Positions 35,005-49,130 of a stretch of DNA of 64,000 nt are shown here, piece by piece (positions within the stretch are counted from its first letter, which is position 1; each line of letters starts with the position of its first letter). Position numbers and translations under genes: made by a program. This DNA is from ZC4RG30 sp963777735 (lineage in GTDB: Bacteria; Pseudomonadota; Gammaproteobacteria; Steroidobacterales; Steroidobacteraceae): contig CAVZRQ010000005.1 in the NCBI GenBank assembly GCA_963777735.1, positions 248,001 to 312,000 of the forward strand, read 5' to 3'. The notes beneath the pieces were generated by a model that saw only the letters and a list, made by a program, of their open reading frames with translations, was not told where the DNA came from and did no database searches.

Positions 35005-35645
35005 GCCGCACCGGCCATGGTCTTGGGTTGGTACGAGCACAATGGCGCGATCACGCATTGCGGGCACTTTGGGGTGCGCGCCAGGCACACATGCCGGCCG
35101 TGCAGGATCAACCAGTGGTGCGCATGCTGCATGAACTGCGGCGGCGTGACCTTGAGCAACCCTTGTTCTACGGCCAGCGGAGTCTTGCCCGTTGCGAGGC
35201 CCGTGCGATTGGCCACCCGGAACACATGGGTATCGACTGCGAGGGTGGGTTCGCCAAAGGCCACATTCAGTACGACATTCGCCGTCTTGCGGCCAACGCC
35301 AGGCAGGGCTTCCAGCGCAGCGCGATCCCGCGGCACTTCCCCGTGGTGCAGTTCGAGCAGCAGCCGGCAGGTTTCGATCACGTTCTTCGCCTTGGCGTTG
35401 TAGAGCCCGATGTGACGAATGAACGGTGTCAGTCCTTCGACCCCCAGTGCCAGGATGGCGGCGGGGGTGCCCGCCTGCGAATACAGCCTGCGCGTCGCGA
35501 GGTTCACGCTCTTGTCCGTGGCCTGGGCCGACAGGATCACCGCAATGAGCAGCTCGAACGGAGTGCGGAATTCCAGCTCACTGCGAGGGTCGGGATTGGC
35601 CTCGCGCAGCGCCGAGTAGAGCAGGGCGACGCGTTCGCGCTTCAA
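35001..35645 (-). CDS. nth: Endonuclease III
   Basis: 214 aa base-excision DNA glycosylase/AP lyase for oxidised pyrimidines. Helix-hairpin-helix LPGVGRKTANVVL with the catalytic Lys, catalytic Asp in VDTHVFRVANR, and the [4Fe-4S] pattern C-x6-C-x2-C-x5-C in CLARTPKCPQCVIAPLC. The start is TTG at 35645, giving LKRERVALLYSALREANPDP, which aligns with the family N-terminus; no ATG is available nearby. It lies 45 bases after metG on the same strand. In Pseudomonas the rnf genes come between these two; they are missing here. Confidence 0.95.
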   Translation of the reverse strand: MKRERVALLYSALREANPDPRSELEFRTPFELLIAVILSAQATDKSVNLATRRLYSQAGTPAAILALGVEGLTPFIRHIGLYNAKAKNVIETCRLLLELHHGEVPRDRAALEALPGVGRKTANVVLNVAFGEPTLAVDTHVFRVANRTGLATGKTPLAVEQGLLKVTPPQFMQHAHHWLILHGRHVCLARTPKCPQCVIAPLCSYQPKTMAGAA

Positions 35646-35690
35646 CTGATCACGCCGACCTGGTGCGGGGCAAGTGGCATTTGCCTGCCG

Positions 35691-37699
<2,009 letters not shown>

Positions 37700-37703
<4 letters not shown>

Positions 37704-38761
37704 CCCTGATCCTTCACGGCCTCGAAGCGGGCCTTGTTGATGGCCTTCTTGAAGGCCTCTTTGCCGGAAACGATACGCTGGTCGAGCAGCGCCTGAATGG
37801 AGGTGTCCATGGTGCGCATGCCGCTGGCGCCGCCCGACTGCATGGTGTTCTCGAGCTGATCCAGCTTGCCCTGGCGGATGAGGTTGGCAACCGCGGCGTT
37901 GTTTACCAGGATCTCGAGTGCGGCCACGCGGCCCTGCTTGTCGGCCTTCTGCAGCAGCTGCTGCGAGATGACACCGCGCAGCGACGTGGAAAGCATGGTG
38001 CGCACGTGCGACTGTTTGTCGGCGGGGAACACGTTGATGATGCGATCGACTGTCTGCGCTGCGCCATTGGTGTGCAGCGTGCCCATGACGAGGATGCCCA
38101 TCTCGGCGGCGGTGACGGCGATGCTGATGGTCTCCAGGTCGCGCAACTCGCCGACCAGGATCACGTCCGGATCCTCGCGCAGGGCAGAGTGCAGCGCCCC
38201 CGCGAACGTTTGCGTGTGCACGCCGATCTCGCGCTGGCTGATCAGGCAGTTGCGGCGCTGGTGCACGAACTCGATGGGATCCTCGATGGTGAGGATATGG
38301 CCCTTGTCGCGCCGGTTGATGTCATCGACCATCGCCGCGAGCGTGGTGGATTTGCCCGAGCCGGTCTTGCCGGTGACGAGGATCAGGCCGCTGTTGGCAC
38401 GGGCCAGTGCGCGTACCGCTTCAGGCAGTTTCAGCTCGTCCATGGTCAGCGCCTTCGACGGGATGGAGCGGAACACCGCGCCCATGCCATTGAGCTGGCG
38501 CATCACGTTGACGCGAAACCGGCCCAGTTCGCCCAGCGAGTAGGCGAAGTCGGCGCCATCCTGTTTCTCGAAGCGCTGCTGGGCCTTCGGCGGCATGATT
38601 TCGTAAAGCGCCTCGCGCACGAAATCCGCGGTCATCGTTTCCGGACGCAGCGGCGAGAGATCGCCATACAGGCGGATGCGCGGCGGATCTCCCGCCAGGA
38701 AGTGCAGGTCGGATCCGCGCCGCTGCAGGACATCTTTCAGGAAGGCATCGATTGTCGCCAT
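37700..38761 (-). CDS. pilT: PilT-family twitching motility ATPase (second of two)
   Basis: 353 aa secretion-type hexameric ATPase powering pilus retraction. Walker A GKTGSGKSTT, Asp box TIEDPIEFVH, Walker B EDPDVILVGELRDLET, His box MGTLHTNGAAQT. It keeps a near-canonical ANLIRQGK motif (AIRNLIRE in PilT) and the following MQSGGASGMRTMD. It follows the other PilT-like gene by three bases and overlaps metG by TTGA. Which of the two corresponds to classical PilT or PilU is not certain; the LIRQGK motif favours PilT here. Confidence 0.88.
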
Positions 38762-38764
38762 GCG

Positions 38765-39868
38765 TCAGCTTCCGTTGCCCATGGTTGCTTCCAGCTTCGG
38801 CATCAGTCCGGTATCGGTGACGAATTTCTGCAGCACGCGTTTGTCCTGCGCAAAGGAATTGGCGTGGTCCGGATCGATTTCCTTGGCCTGCACCGCGGTG
38901 AGCAGCGCCTGGTCCAGCATCTGCATGCCGAACTCGCGGCCCATCTGCACCTGGCTCGGGATCTGGTGGGTCTGGTCGGTCTGGATCAGTTTCGCGATGG
39001 CCTTGGTCATTACCATGACCTCGCAGATCGCCTTGCGACCCTGGCCGTCGGCGGTCTTGACCAGCACCTGAGTGACCACCGCCAGCAGGCTCTGCGAGAG
39101 GAAACTCTTGGTCTGCTCGCGCTCCTCGATGGGCAGGGCGTCGATGATGCGGTCGATGGTCTTCACGGCGCCGGTGGTGTGCAGCGTCCCCAGCACCAGG
39201 TGGCCGGTTTCCGCCGCCGTCATGGCCATGGAGATCGTTTCCGCATCGCGCATTTCGCCAACGAGGATCACATCCGGGTCCTCGCGCATGGCGGCGCGCA
39301 CACCCTCGGCGAAGGTTGGCAGGTGGGTGCCGAGTTCCCGCTGGATGACCTGGCTGGATTTGCTGCGATGGACGAACTCGATCGGATCTTCGAGGCTGAT
39401 GATGTTGAGTTTGCGGGTGGTATTGAGCAGGTCGATCATCGCGGCAAGGGTCGTGGACTTGCCGGAGCCGGTTGACCCGGTCACCAGAATCATCCCCTGG
39501 TGGTAATCGCAAAGCTTCTTGACGATGGGTGGCAGGGCCAGTTTGTCGAGCGTCGGGATCTCGGTCGGGATGGTCCGGAACACCGCACCCACACCGGTAT
39601 CCTTGCGGAAGACATTGACGCGGAAGCGCCCCCCGTCGGTCGACACATAGGAGAAATCCACATCGGCGCCCGTGGCGAACAGTTCGATCTGGGTGGGCGT
39701 TAGGATCTCGGTGATGTAGCCCTCCAGTTCCGTGTCGCGCAGTTCGCGGAACTTGATGGGGACCAGGTCGCCGTACATGCGCAGCATGGGGGGCACCCCG
39801 ACAGCCAGGTGGATGTCCGAGCAGCCCTGCTGCGTGCCGAGTTTGAGGAAGGCGTCTATGCGTGCCAT
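38765..39868 (-). CDS. PilT/PilU-family ATPase (first of two)
   Basis: 367 aa. Walker A GSTGSGKSTT, Asp box SLEDPIEFVHRS, Walker B EDPDVILVGEMRDAET, His box LGTLHTTGAVKT. The AIRNLIRE region is altered to AIAKLIQTDQ, and the C-terminus after it differs from the second copy. That divergence suggests a PilU-like helper or a separate retraction ATPase. It starts 15 bases after the HEAT-kinase gene, so the three are probably one transcript. Confidence 0.85.
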   Translation of the reverse strand: MARIDAFLKLGTQQGCSDIHLAVGVPPMLRMYGDLVPIKFRELRDTELEGYITEILTPTQIELFATGADVDFSYVSTDGGRFRVNVFRKDTGVGAVFRTIPTEIPTLDKLALPPIVKKLCDYHQGMILVTGSTGSGKSTTLAAMIDLLNTTRKLNIISLEDPIEFVHRSKSSQVIQRELGTHLPTFAEGVRAAMREDPDVILVGEMRDAETISMAMTAAETGHLVLGTLHTTGAVKTIDRIIDALPIEEREQTKSFLSQSLLAVVTQVLVKTADGQGRKAICEVMVMTKAIAKLIQTDQTHQIPSQVQMGREFGMQMLDQALLTAVQAKEIDPDHANSFAQDKRVLQKFVTDTGLMPKLEATMGNGS

Positions 39869-39883
39869 AGACGCAATCTTACG

Positions 39884-42314
<2,431 letters not shown>

Positions 42315-42404
42315 TACTGCATCTGTTATGCGCGACAAGTCGTCCAGTGACTGCCGTGATTATGCCACACGGCCACCCGCCGGCAGTTGCGACCGGGTGC
42401 GCAC

Positions 42405-42413
42405 TGCTAGAAT
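42405..42413 (+). promoter_or_regulatory. Extended -10 promoter of mrp-dcd
   Basis: TGCTAGAAT is an extended -10 element (TGn plus TAGAAT). A TTGCGA lies 15 bases upstream (42387-42392), a poor spacing that the extended -10 could offset. Transcription from about 42420 would leave a leader of about 38 bases before mrp. Confidence 0.45.
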
Positions 42414-42457
42414 CTGCGCCCCTCGAAAAGGATCACGCACCTCCCAGGCGGCATGGC

Positions 42458-43556
42458 ATGAATGACTCTGAACTGACGGCAACGGCACGCGCCGCCATCG
42501 ACGCGTTTGAAGTCCCCTCGCTGGGGCGGCTGGGCGAGCACAAAGCCGTTTCCAGCCTACTGGTGACCGGGTCCGAGGTGCGCGCCACGATCCGCCTGCC
42601 GGTCCCCGTGGGAGGTTATGAGTCGATTCTCAAGGCAGGCCTGCAGGCGGCGCTGGAACGCACCGGAATGGCGCAGCGGCTGGTGCTGGACCTGGGGGCG
42701 GATATCCCCACCCGGGCCGTGCAGAAGCCCCTGAAGCCCATGGTTGGCATCCGCAACATCATTGCTGTGGGTTCGGCCAAGGGCGGAGTGGGCAAGTCCA
42801 CGGTGGCCGCCAATCTCGCGCTGGCATGGTCGGCCATGGGCGCCCGGGTCGGGCTCCTGGATGCGGACATCTACGGGCCCAGCCAGCCTCTGCTGCTGGG
42901 CGTGGAGGGGCAGCGGCCCGAGACCGTCGACAACAAGCGGATCGTCCCCCTGCAGGCCCATGGCCTGAAGCTGATGTCGATCGGTCTGCTCATCGATGCC
43001 GGGCAGCCGGCCATCTGGCGCGGGCCGATGGTGACGCAGGCATTGACCCAGTTGCTCGCCGACACATTGTGGGGCGAACTCGATTACCTCGTGATCGACC
43101 TGCCGCCCGGCACGGGCGACCTGCAGCTGACGCTGGCGCAGAAGGTGCCGGTGGCCGGCGCCGTGGTCGTCACCACGCCGCAGGAAATCGCGGTCACGGA
43201 TGCCCGCAAGGGGCTGCGGATGTTCGAGAAGATGTCGATCGCGGTGCTGGGCGTGGTGGAGAACATGAGCACGCATCTGTGCAGCAACTGCGGCCACGAA
43301 GATGCGATTTTCGGCGATGGTGGTGGTGCGCGGCTGGCCGAGGAATGCGGCGTGGCGCTGCTGGCGCAAGCTGCCGCTCGACACCCGCGTGCGCGCCGAA
43401 TCCGACAGCGGCCGGCCGACGGTGGTCACCGCGCCGGATTCACCGCGCGGCCAGGCCTATTTCGAGCTCGCACGCCGAACTGCCGCGGAACTAGCGCGGC
43501 GGCCGCGCGATCGCAGCGGTGCATTTCCCGGGATTGTCGTAGAGAGAGCTTCATGA
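42458..43556 (+). CDS. mrp: Mrp/ApbC Fe-S cluster carrier ATPase (frameshifted)
   Basis: About 365 aa after removing one base near 43363-43368. The deviant Walker A VGSAKGGVGKSTVAANLAL, the switch DADIYGPSQPLLLG, DLPPGTGDLQLT and the CxxC of MSTHLCSNCGHED are all present. An N-terminal MIP18-like domain covers about 10-85. Mrp carries [4Fe-4S] clusters to apoproteins. The break lies after EECGVALL, and the second frame continues KLPLDTRVRAESDSGRP to the end, a conserved family tail. It overlaps dcd by ATGA and is divergent from the HEAT-kinase gene. Confidence 0.9.
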
Positions 43557-44120
43557 CCATCAAGTCCGACCACTGGATCCGGCGCATGGCGGCCGACCAA
43601 AAGATGATTGAACCCTTCGAAGCGGGCCAGGTGCGGGAAACCTGCTGCCGGTCGCATCGTGTCGTATGGCACGTCGAGCTATGGCTACGACGTGCGCTGC
43701 GCGCGCGAGTTCAAGATCTTCACCAACATCAACAGCACCATCGTGGATCCGAAGAATTTCGATCCGCAGAGTTTCGTGGATGTGGTTTCCGACGTGTGCA
43801 TCATTCCGCCGAACTCGTTCGCGCTGGCGCGCACGGTGGAATACTTCCGCATTCCGCGCAATGTGCTGGTGGTGTGCCTCGGCAAGTCGACCTATGCCCG
43901 CTGCGGCATCATCGTCAACGTCACGCCGCTCGAACCGGAGTGGGAAGGGCATGTGACGCTGGAGTTCTCGAACACCACCACGCTGCCGGCGAAGATCTAC
44001 GCCAATGAAGGTGTGGCGCAGATGCTGTTCTTCGAATCCGATGAAGTGTGCGGCACTTCGTACAAGGATCGGGGCGGCAAGTATCAAGGTCAGCAGGGCG
44101 TGACGCTGCCGAAGGCGTGA
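43553..44120 (+). CDS. dcd: dCTP deaminase (frameshifted)
   Basis: 188 aa after removing one base near 43641-43643, exactly the usual length in this group. Starts MTIKSDHWIRRMA, then QVRE joins to AAGRIVSYGTSSYGYDVRCA in the next frame. Catalytic region VNVTPLEPEWEGHVTLEFSN with the essential Glu, and YKDRGGKYQGQQGVTLPKA at the C-terminus. It makes dUTP from dCTP for dTMP synthesis. The mrp-dcd pairing is also seen in Pseudomonas. Confidence 0.93.
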
Positions 44121-44133
44121 AAGCCCGTATCGA

Positions 44134-44862
44134 CTAGGGTGCAGGGTCGTCGATGGTGAGGGTGTTCACTGCCATCGACCACTGCACATCCTCGCCATCG
44201 CGGCGTTCCACCTTCAGCGGCAGGTAGCCAAGGTCTGGTGCGCACCAGAACCAGGTCGATTTCTTCGAGCCCGGCCGGCAGCTGCGGAAGATGACCGTAC
44301 GGTGCTCGCCCACCTCGGTGCGCAGCGTCTCACCGCCCTCGGTGGCGTAGTTGTAGTCCTTGATCTTGTCCTTGTCGACGAGCACGAAACGTGTCGGCGT
44401 ACGTCCGGACAGCAGTTCATGCATCACGGCCACCTGCACGGACATTTCGTCGAGCAGTCCCGGCTGCGTCGGCAGGTCGACGCGTTTGCGTTCGGCCACA
44501 CCGGTTACGCGACCGCGCACCCAGTCGAAGTCCAGCTTGATGTCCTTCGCATTGCTGCTCGCCCCATCATCGGCGGAAAACTGCATCGGCACGACCCGAT
44601 CGTTCTGGATGTAGAAGATGCTGCGCGATGATCGTTCCCCCGGCATGATGAGGCTGAACAGGCCGCGCGCAGCCGAATGCTGCTCGTAGGACCAGCGGCC
44701 GTCGGAGAGTCGCTTCAGCTCAAGCTGGGCAGAACCGGCCCGCTTGCCGCTCCAGGTGAGGGTGTAACTGGCGTTGAAAGGCCGCAGTTCCGCTGCGGCA
44801 GCCCCCATCAAAGGTGCTCCGCATGCCAGCAGCAGGATCAGCGCGCGGCGCCAGACGTTCAT
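44134..44862 (-). CDS. DUF3108 periplasmic protein
   Basis: 242 aa with a signal peptide (MNVWRRALILLLACGAPLMG, cleavage near AAAA). The mature part matches the DUF3108 pattern: FNASYTLTWSGKRAG, ELKRLSDGRWSYEQHSAARG, MPGERSSRSIF and DLGYLPLKVER. Beta-rich, of unknown function. It follows purN by 10 bases, a pairing seen in Pseudomonas and Xanthomonas. No function should be inferred from the purine genes alone. Confidence 0.85.
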   Translation of the reverse strand: MNVWRRALILLLACGAPLMGAAAAELRPFNASYTLTWSGKRAGSAQLELKRLSDGRWSYEQHSAARGLFSLIMPGERSSRSIFYIQNDRVVPMQFSADDGASSNAKDIKLDFDWVRGRVTGVAERKRVDLPTQPGLLDEMSVQVAVMHELLSGRTPTRFVLVDKDKIKDYNYATEGGETLRTEVGEHRTVIFRSCRPGSKKSTWFWCAPDLGYLPLKVERRDGEDVQWSMAVNTLTIDDPAP

Positions 44863-44872
44863 GAATCGGACT

Positions 44873-45520
44873 TCAGGGCAGCTGCACGGGCGCCAGCAGG
44901 CGCGCGCCGTCGAGTGTCGGGCTGCCCTGGTTCCACAGCAGTCGGCCGCATGTCAGCCATTCAATCACCATGGGGTAGATGATGTGTTCGCGAGCATGAA
45001 CACGGGCTGAAAGACTGGCAACGTTGTCACCTGGAAAAACCGGCACCCGGGCCTGGGCGATCAGCGGGCCGCCATCCAGATCGGCGGTGACGAAGTGTAC
45101 GCTGACTCCGTGCTCGGTATCGCCCGCCGCCAGGGCCCGGGCGTGGGTGTCGAGGCCCTTGTGGCGGGGCAGCAGCGATGGGTGGATGTTGAGCATGCGG
45201 CCACTGTATCGGTCCACGAAGCCCGCCGACAGGACGCGCATGAAACCGGCCAGAACCACCAGCTGTGCCCCACTGGCTGCTATGGCGTCGGCCAGTGCCT
45301 GTTCAAAGGCGCTGCGATCAGGCCTGCCGGCGGACTGGAAAGCATTTCGGTCCACCACGGTGGTGGGAATGCCCAGCGCCCTGGCGCGGTCAATTCCGCC
45401 GGCGGTGGGAACGTCGGCGATCACGATCGCAACCTCAGCGGGGATCTGCCCAGCGCGGCACGCCGCTGCAATGGCCAGCATGTTGCTGCCAGCGCCCGAG
45501 ATCAGCACCGCGAGACGCAT
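44873..45520 (-). CDS. purN: Phosphoribosylglycinamide formyltransferase
   Basis: 215 aa folate-dependent GAR transformylase of purine synthesis. N-terminal LISGAGSNMLAI binds the phosphate, LAGFMRVLSAGFVDRY is conserved, and LNIHPSLLPRHKGLDTH holds the catalytic Asn and His; the third catalytic residue Asp lies in TADLDGGPLI. It follows purM by nine bases on the same strand. Confidence 0.96.
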   Translation of the reverse strand: MRLAVLISGAGSNMLAIAAACRAGQIPAEVAIVIADVPTAGGIDRARALGIPTTVVDRNAFQSAGRPDRSAFEQALADAIAASGAQLVVLAGFMRVLSAGFVDRYSGRMLNIHPSLLPRHKGLDTHARALAAGDTEHGVSVHFVTADLDGGPLIAQARVPVFPGDNVASLSARVHAREHIIYPMVIEWLTCGRLLWNQGSPTLDGARLLAPVQLP

Positions 45521-45529
45521 CGGCTGGCT

Positions 45530-46561
45530 TCAGGCGTCGATGACGACGCCGGAATTGCCGGGTCGGATTTCGCCGATCAAAGTGGCCTGTTCGCCCTGTG
45601 CCTGCAGCAGCTGCAGGGCCTCGTCCGCATGCGTCTGCGGGACCACGGCGATCATTCCGATGCCGCAGTTGAAGGTCCGGTACATCTCTGCGGGTGCGAT
45701 GTTGCCGGTGGCTGCCAGCCAGTCGAAAAGGGGATCCTGATGCCAGCGGCTGCGCTGCAGGTGCGCCTCGAGGCCTTCGGGCAGCACCCGCGGAATGTTG
45801 TCGGTGATGCCGCCGCCGGTGATGTGCGCATAGGCGGATACAGGCAGCGCGGCGGAGAGCTTCAACATGCTCTTGACGTAGATGCGCGTTGGCTCGAGCA
45901 GGCGGTCGAAGAGGGTCTTGCCTGCGAGCAGGGTGGTAGCGTCTGCGCCGGCAACTTCGATGAGCTTGCGCACCAGCGAGTAGCCGTTGGAGTGCACGCC
46001 GGAAGAAGCCATTCCGATGATGGCATCACCGGCCTTCACCCGGCTGCCGTCGATGACTTCGCTGCGTTCGACCACGCCGACGCAGAATCCGGCCAGGTCA
46101 TAGTCATTGCCGTGGTACATGCCCGGCATTTCGGCGGTTTCCCCGCCCACGAGCGCGCATCCGGCCTGGATGCAGCCTTCCGCGATGCCCTTGATGACGG
46201 ATTCCGCGACATCGACAGACAGCTTGCCGGTGGCGTAGTAATCGAGGAAGAACAGGGGCTCGGCACCCTGGACAGCGACATCGTTGACGCACATGGCCAC
46301 GAGGTCGATGCCGATCCGGTCGTGCCGGTTGGTGTCGATGGCCAGGCGCAGCTTGGTGCCGACGCCATCGGTGCCGGAAACCAGCACGGGCTCGCGGTAG
46401 CGCTGGGGCAGGCCGACCAGCGCGCCAAAGCCACCGACCCCCGCGAGCACTTCCGGGCGCATCGTGCGGCGTACAATGGGCTTGATGCGGTCGACCAGTG
46501 CATCGCCAGCGTCGATGTCGACGCCGGCATCGCGATAGGTGAGGCCGGTGGATTTCTGCAT
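45530..46561 (-). CDS. purM: Phosphoribosylformylglycinamidine cyclo-ligase (AIR synthetase)
   Basis: 343 aa. Makes aminoimidazole ribotide from FGAM with ATP. Motifs YRDAGVDIDAGDALVDRIK, GTDGVGTKLRLA, GIDLVAMCVNDVAVQGAEPL, GGETAEMPGMY, SSGVHSNGYSL and HITGGGITDNIPR. The ATG at 46561 begins MQKSTGLTYRDAGVDI, the family start; the frame extends 41 codons upstream without homology. A TACAAT -10-like box lies at 46617-46612 on the minus strand, about 50 bases upstream, but no -35 is clear. Confidence 0.96.
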   Translation of the reverse strand: MQKSTGLTYRDAGVDIDAGDALVDRIKPIVRRTMRPEVLAGVGGFGALVGLPQRYREPVLVSGTDGVGTKLRLAIDTNRHDRIGIDLVAMCVNDVAVQGAEPLFFLDYYATGKLSVDVAESVIKGIAEGCIQAGCALVGGETAEMPGMYHGNDYDLAGFCVGVVERSEVIDGSRVKAGDAIIGMASSGVHSNGYSLVRKLIEVAGADATTLLAGKTLFDRLLEPTRIYVKSMLKLSAALPVSAYAHITGGGITDNIPRVLPEGLEAHLQRSRWHQDPLFDWLAATGNIAPAEMYRTFNCGIGMIAVVPQTHADEALQLLQAQGEQATLIGEIRPGNSGVVIDA

Positions 46562-46641
46562 TTCTGGAAGCGCCTCTGAACTTGTGGGGTCGGCCGGTAA
46601 ACGGCTGCGATATTGTATAGGACTGAGCGGATCGTCGCGCC

Positions 46642-47190
46642 ATGCGCCATATTCCCAATCTGATCTGTCTGTTGCGGATCGCACTGATCGTGCCGCTGCT
46701 GCAGGCCATGGTGGCCGGCGACCAGGCGCGGATCCTGGTGCTGTTCTGCGTCGCAGCGGTTTCCGATGCGCTGGACGGTTATCTCGCGAAGCGCTTCCAC
46801 TGGACTTCCGAGCTGGGCCGCTTCCTCGACCCGGCGGCCGACAAACTGTTGCTGGTGTCGGTATTCATCGCTGCGGCCTGGCTGGATATCGCGCCCTGGT
46901 GGGTGGCAGCCGTGGCCGTGGCGCGGGATCTGGTCATCGCCGTGGGCGCGCTGTGTTACCGGTTGTGGTTCGGGCCGCTGCGTGGCCGACCTACGCTGAT
47001 CAGCAAGATCAACACCGGCATGCAGATCCTGTATCTGCTGGCGGTGATTACGGCGAGCGCCAGCGGCTTTCCGCCGCGCGAAGTGCTGGATGCGCTGGCG
47101 GCCGTCATGGTGGTGACTACTGTTGCCAGTGGCGCGGACTATGTGGCGACTTTCCTGCGCCGGGCTTTCGCGCAGATCGCAGCAGCCTGA
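46642..47190 (+). CDS. CDP-alcohol phosphatidyltransferase, PgsA-like
   Basis: 182 aa membrane enzyme with about five helices. The CDP-alcohol phosphatidyltransferase motif is present as DALDGYLAKRFHWTSELGRFLDPAADK in pattern, with its four Asp. N-terminal RHIPNLICLLRI is typical of phosphatidylglycerophosphate and cardiolipin-type synthases. It probably makes phosphatidylglycerophosphate or a related lipid. It is divergent from purM and 28 bases upstream of hda. A separate serine-type enzyme (pssA) is also in the window. Confidence 0.85.
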   Translation: MRHIPNLICLLRIALIVPLLQAMVAGDQARILVLFCVAAVSDALDGYLAKRFHWTSELGRFLDPAADKLLLVSVFIAAAWLDIAPWWVAAVAVARDLVIAVGALCYRLWFGPLRGRPTLISKINTGMQILYLLAVITASASGFPPREVLDALAAVMVVTTVASGADYVATFLRRAFAQIAAA

Positions 47191-47218
47191 CCATGACGGC
47201 GCCGCGCGGAGACCGGAA

Positions 47219-47899
47219 TTGAGGCAGTTGTCGCTGGGCATGCGGTTGCATGATCGCGCGGTGTTCGCCAGCTTCCTGGCTGGCGGCAACGCGCTGGCGC
47301 TGGCTGGGGCGAAGCAGCTCGCCGCAGGCGCTGAACCGCTGTTGTACCTGCACGGCCCCGAAGGCACTGGCAAGTCGCATCTGCTGCAGGCGATTTGCGC
47401 GGCCGTGCCTGGCGCGGGCTATTTTCCACTGCTGCAGCTGCGACAGTACGGTGCGGATGTGCTGGAAGGCGCTTCCCAGCTGCCGGTCATCGCCATCGAC
47501 AACCTGGAATCCGTGGCAGGTGATCGGGAATGGGAGCAGCAGCTGTTCGGGCTCTACAACGACTGCCTCGCGCGGGGCGCGCGGCTGGCCGTTGCAGCGG
47601 CGGTGCCTGCTGCCCATCTCGGCGTCAGCCTGCCTGATTTGCGCTCACGCCTGGCGGCCATGCCGCAGTTCGCCTTGCGGCCACTCGACGAAACCGAACA
47701 GCGCGCGGCGTTGCAGTTGCGGGGTGCGATGCGCGGCATCGAATTGCCGGAAGAGACGCTGCTGTATCTGCAGCGCCGGTTTGCACGGGACATCGGCAGC
47801 CTGCACGAATTGCTGGATCGCCTGGACCTGGCTTCCCTGCAGGAGCAGCGGCGCGTGACCGTGCCGTTTATCCGGGCGGTATTGGGCGAGCCGACTTGA
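47219..47899 (+). CDS. hda: DnaA regulatory inactivator Hda
   Basis: 226 aa AAA+ protein related to DnaA domain III that, with the sliding clamp, triggers DnaA-ATP hydrolysis. N-terminal MRQLSLGMRLHDRAVF (read from TTG) includes the QL-type clamp-binding element QLSLG. Walker A LHGPEGTGKSHLLQAI, Walker B VIAIDNLESVAG, sensor and arginine-finger region LPDLRSRLAAMPQ. The TTG at 47219 has GGAG about nine bases upstream and gives the family N-terminus. The 3' end overlaps wrbA tail to tail by 32 bases. Confidence 0.92.
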   Translation: MRQLSLGMRLHDRAVFASFLAGGNALALAGAKQLAAGAEPLLYLHGPEGTGKSHLLQAICAAVPGAGYFPLLQLRQYGADVLEGASQLPVIAIDNLESVAGDREWEQQLFGLYNDCLARGARLAVAAAVPAAHLGVSLPDLRSRLAAMPQFALRPLDETEQRAALQLRGAMRGIELPEETLLYLQRRFARDIGSLHELLDRLDLASLQEQRRVTVPFIRAVLGEPT

Positions 47900-48494
47900 G
47901 CGCGGAAGCAATGCGGGCCACCCGGTGACCCAGGGCGCGCGCCAGCAGGGCTTCGTCGGCAGTCAGTTCAACTTCGGAGGTGGCGACACCCACATGCGAG
48001 GCACCATACGGTGAGCCGCCACTGCGCGTTTCGTTCACGGCCTTCTCGGTGAACGGCAGGCCCACATACAGCATGCCATGGTGCAGCAGCGGCAGCAGCA
48101 TCGACAGCAGCGTGCTTTCCTGCCCGCCGTGCATGGTCTGAGAAGAAGTGAATGCGGCGGCGGGTTTGTCCACCAGCGTGCCCTGCAGCCACAGGCTGGA
48201 TGTCTGGTCGAGAAAATACTTCAGTGGTGCGGCCATGTTGCCGAAGCGGGTGGGGCTGCCGAGGATGAGCCCGTCGCAGGCGCGCAGATCATCAAGCGTG
48301 GCCCAGGGCGCGCCTTCGTCGGGCACATTGCGGACCGGGCGTTCATTTTCGGCCGAGACCGGCGGCACGCTGCGCAGGCGCGCGACGACACCCGGTACCG
48401 ACTCCACTCCGCGGCAGATCTGACGCGCCAGCAGCGCGGTGCTGCCATTGCGGGAGTAATAGACAACCAGAATCTCGGTGGCAGGAGCGCTCAC
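47868..48494 (-). CDS. wrbA: NAD(P)H:quinone oxidoreductase WrbA
   Basis: 208 aa flavodoxin-fold protein. FMN phosphate loop YYSRNGSTALLARQI, the FMN contacts SPTRFGNMAAPLKYFLDQTS, and FTSSQTMHGGQESTLLSMLLPLLHHGM are all diagnostic for WrbA. It reduces quinones by two electrons and protects from semiquinone stress. It lies three bases downstream of the lytic transglycosylase gene on the same strand. Confidence 0.95.
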   Translation of the reverse strand: MSAPATEILVVYYSRNGSTALLARQICRGVESVPGVVARLRSVPPVSAENERPVRNVPDEGAPWATLDDLRACDGLILGSPTRFGNMAAPLKYFLDQTSSLWLQGTLVDKPAAAFTSSQTMHGGQESTLLSMLLPLLHHGMLYVGLPFTEKAVNETRSGGSPYGASHVGVATSEVELTADEALLARALGHRVARIASALKSARPIPPG

Positions 48495-48497
48495 GTA

Positions 48498-49130
48498 TCA
48501 GCGCTTTGCGGAAGAGACGCCGAGGTCATCGGCTCCGTTCCAGCGGGTGGTCCAGCGATTCACGACCTTGTCCGGGTATTCGCGTCTGCCCACGCTGCCG
48601 TTGTAGCGCGCCAGCGCCTTGCGTACATCGTTCTTTTCCCGCTTCAGGTAATGCCGCAGGATGGCACAGCCCATGCGCATGTTGGCTTCGATCTGAGTGA
48701 GTTGGTGGCGCTTCATGCCCAGCTCCGCAGGCCAGAACGGCATGACCTGCATCAGGCCCACTGCGCCGGCGGAAGAAACCGCCCAGCGATTGAAATAACT
48801 CTCGATGTCGATGACGGCCATGACGAGGCCGGGCGGCAGGCGCAATTCGCCGGGGCGATGCGCTTCGCAGAATGCAGTCTTCAGGATCTGCATGCGCTCG
48901 TCGTTATCCTTCACCACGCGGCGCAGCTTCGGCTCCATCATGCTGTACCAGATCGCAGCATCGAATTTGTCCGGAAAGCATTCTGCCGAATTGATGGCAT
49001 TGGCGACGATGCTGCGCAGCTCCGGATCGCGCTGCGCATCGGCGCGCGCGACCGTGGCGCTGAATAGCGCCACGGCCAGCAAAGCGCAACTAGCGCGCCA
49101 GGCGGCTTTGTATTTCCGGAAGTACAGCAT
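48498..49130 (-). CDS. Soluble-type lytic murein transglycosylase (SLT domain)
   Basis: 210 aa. Signal peptide from MLYFRKYKAAWRASCALLAV to VARAD. The goose-lysozyme-like catalytic domain has VIDIESYFNRWAVSSAGAVG with the catalytic Glu, GLMQVMPFW, and ARYNGSVGRREYPDKV. It cleaves peptidoglycan in the periplasm. The ATG at 49130 is chosen as GGAGAG precedes it by about ten bases. The start overlaps the proS stop by 41 bases. Confidence 0.88.
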   Translation of the reverse strand: MLYFRKYKAAWRASCALLAVALFSATVARADAQRDPELRSIVANAINSAECFPDKFDAAIWYSMMEPKLRRVVKDNDERMQILKTAFCEAHRPGELRLPPGLVMAVIDIESYFNRWAVSSAGAVGLMQVMPFWPAELGMKRHQLTQIEANMRMGCAILRHYLKREKNDVRKALARYNGSVGRREYPDKVVNRWTTRWNGADDLGVSSAKR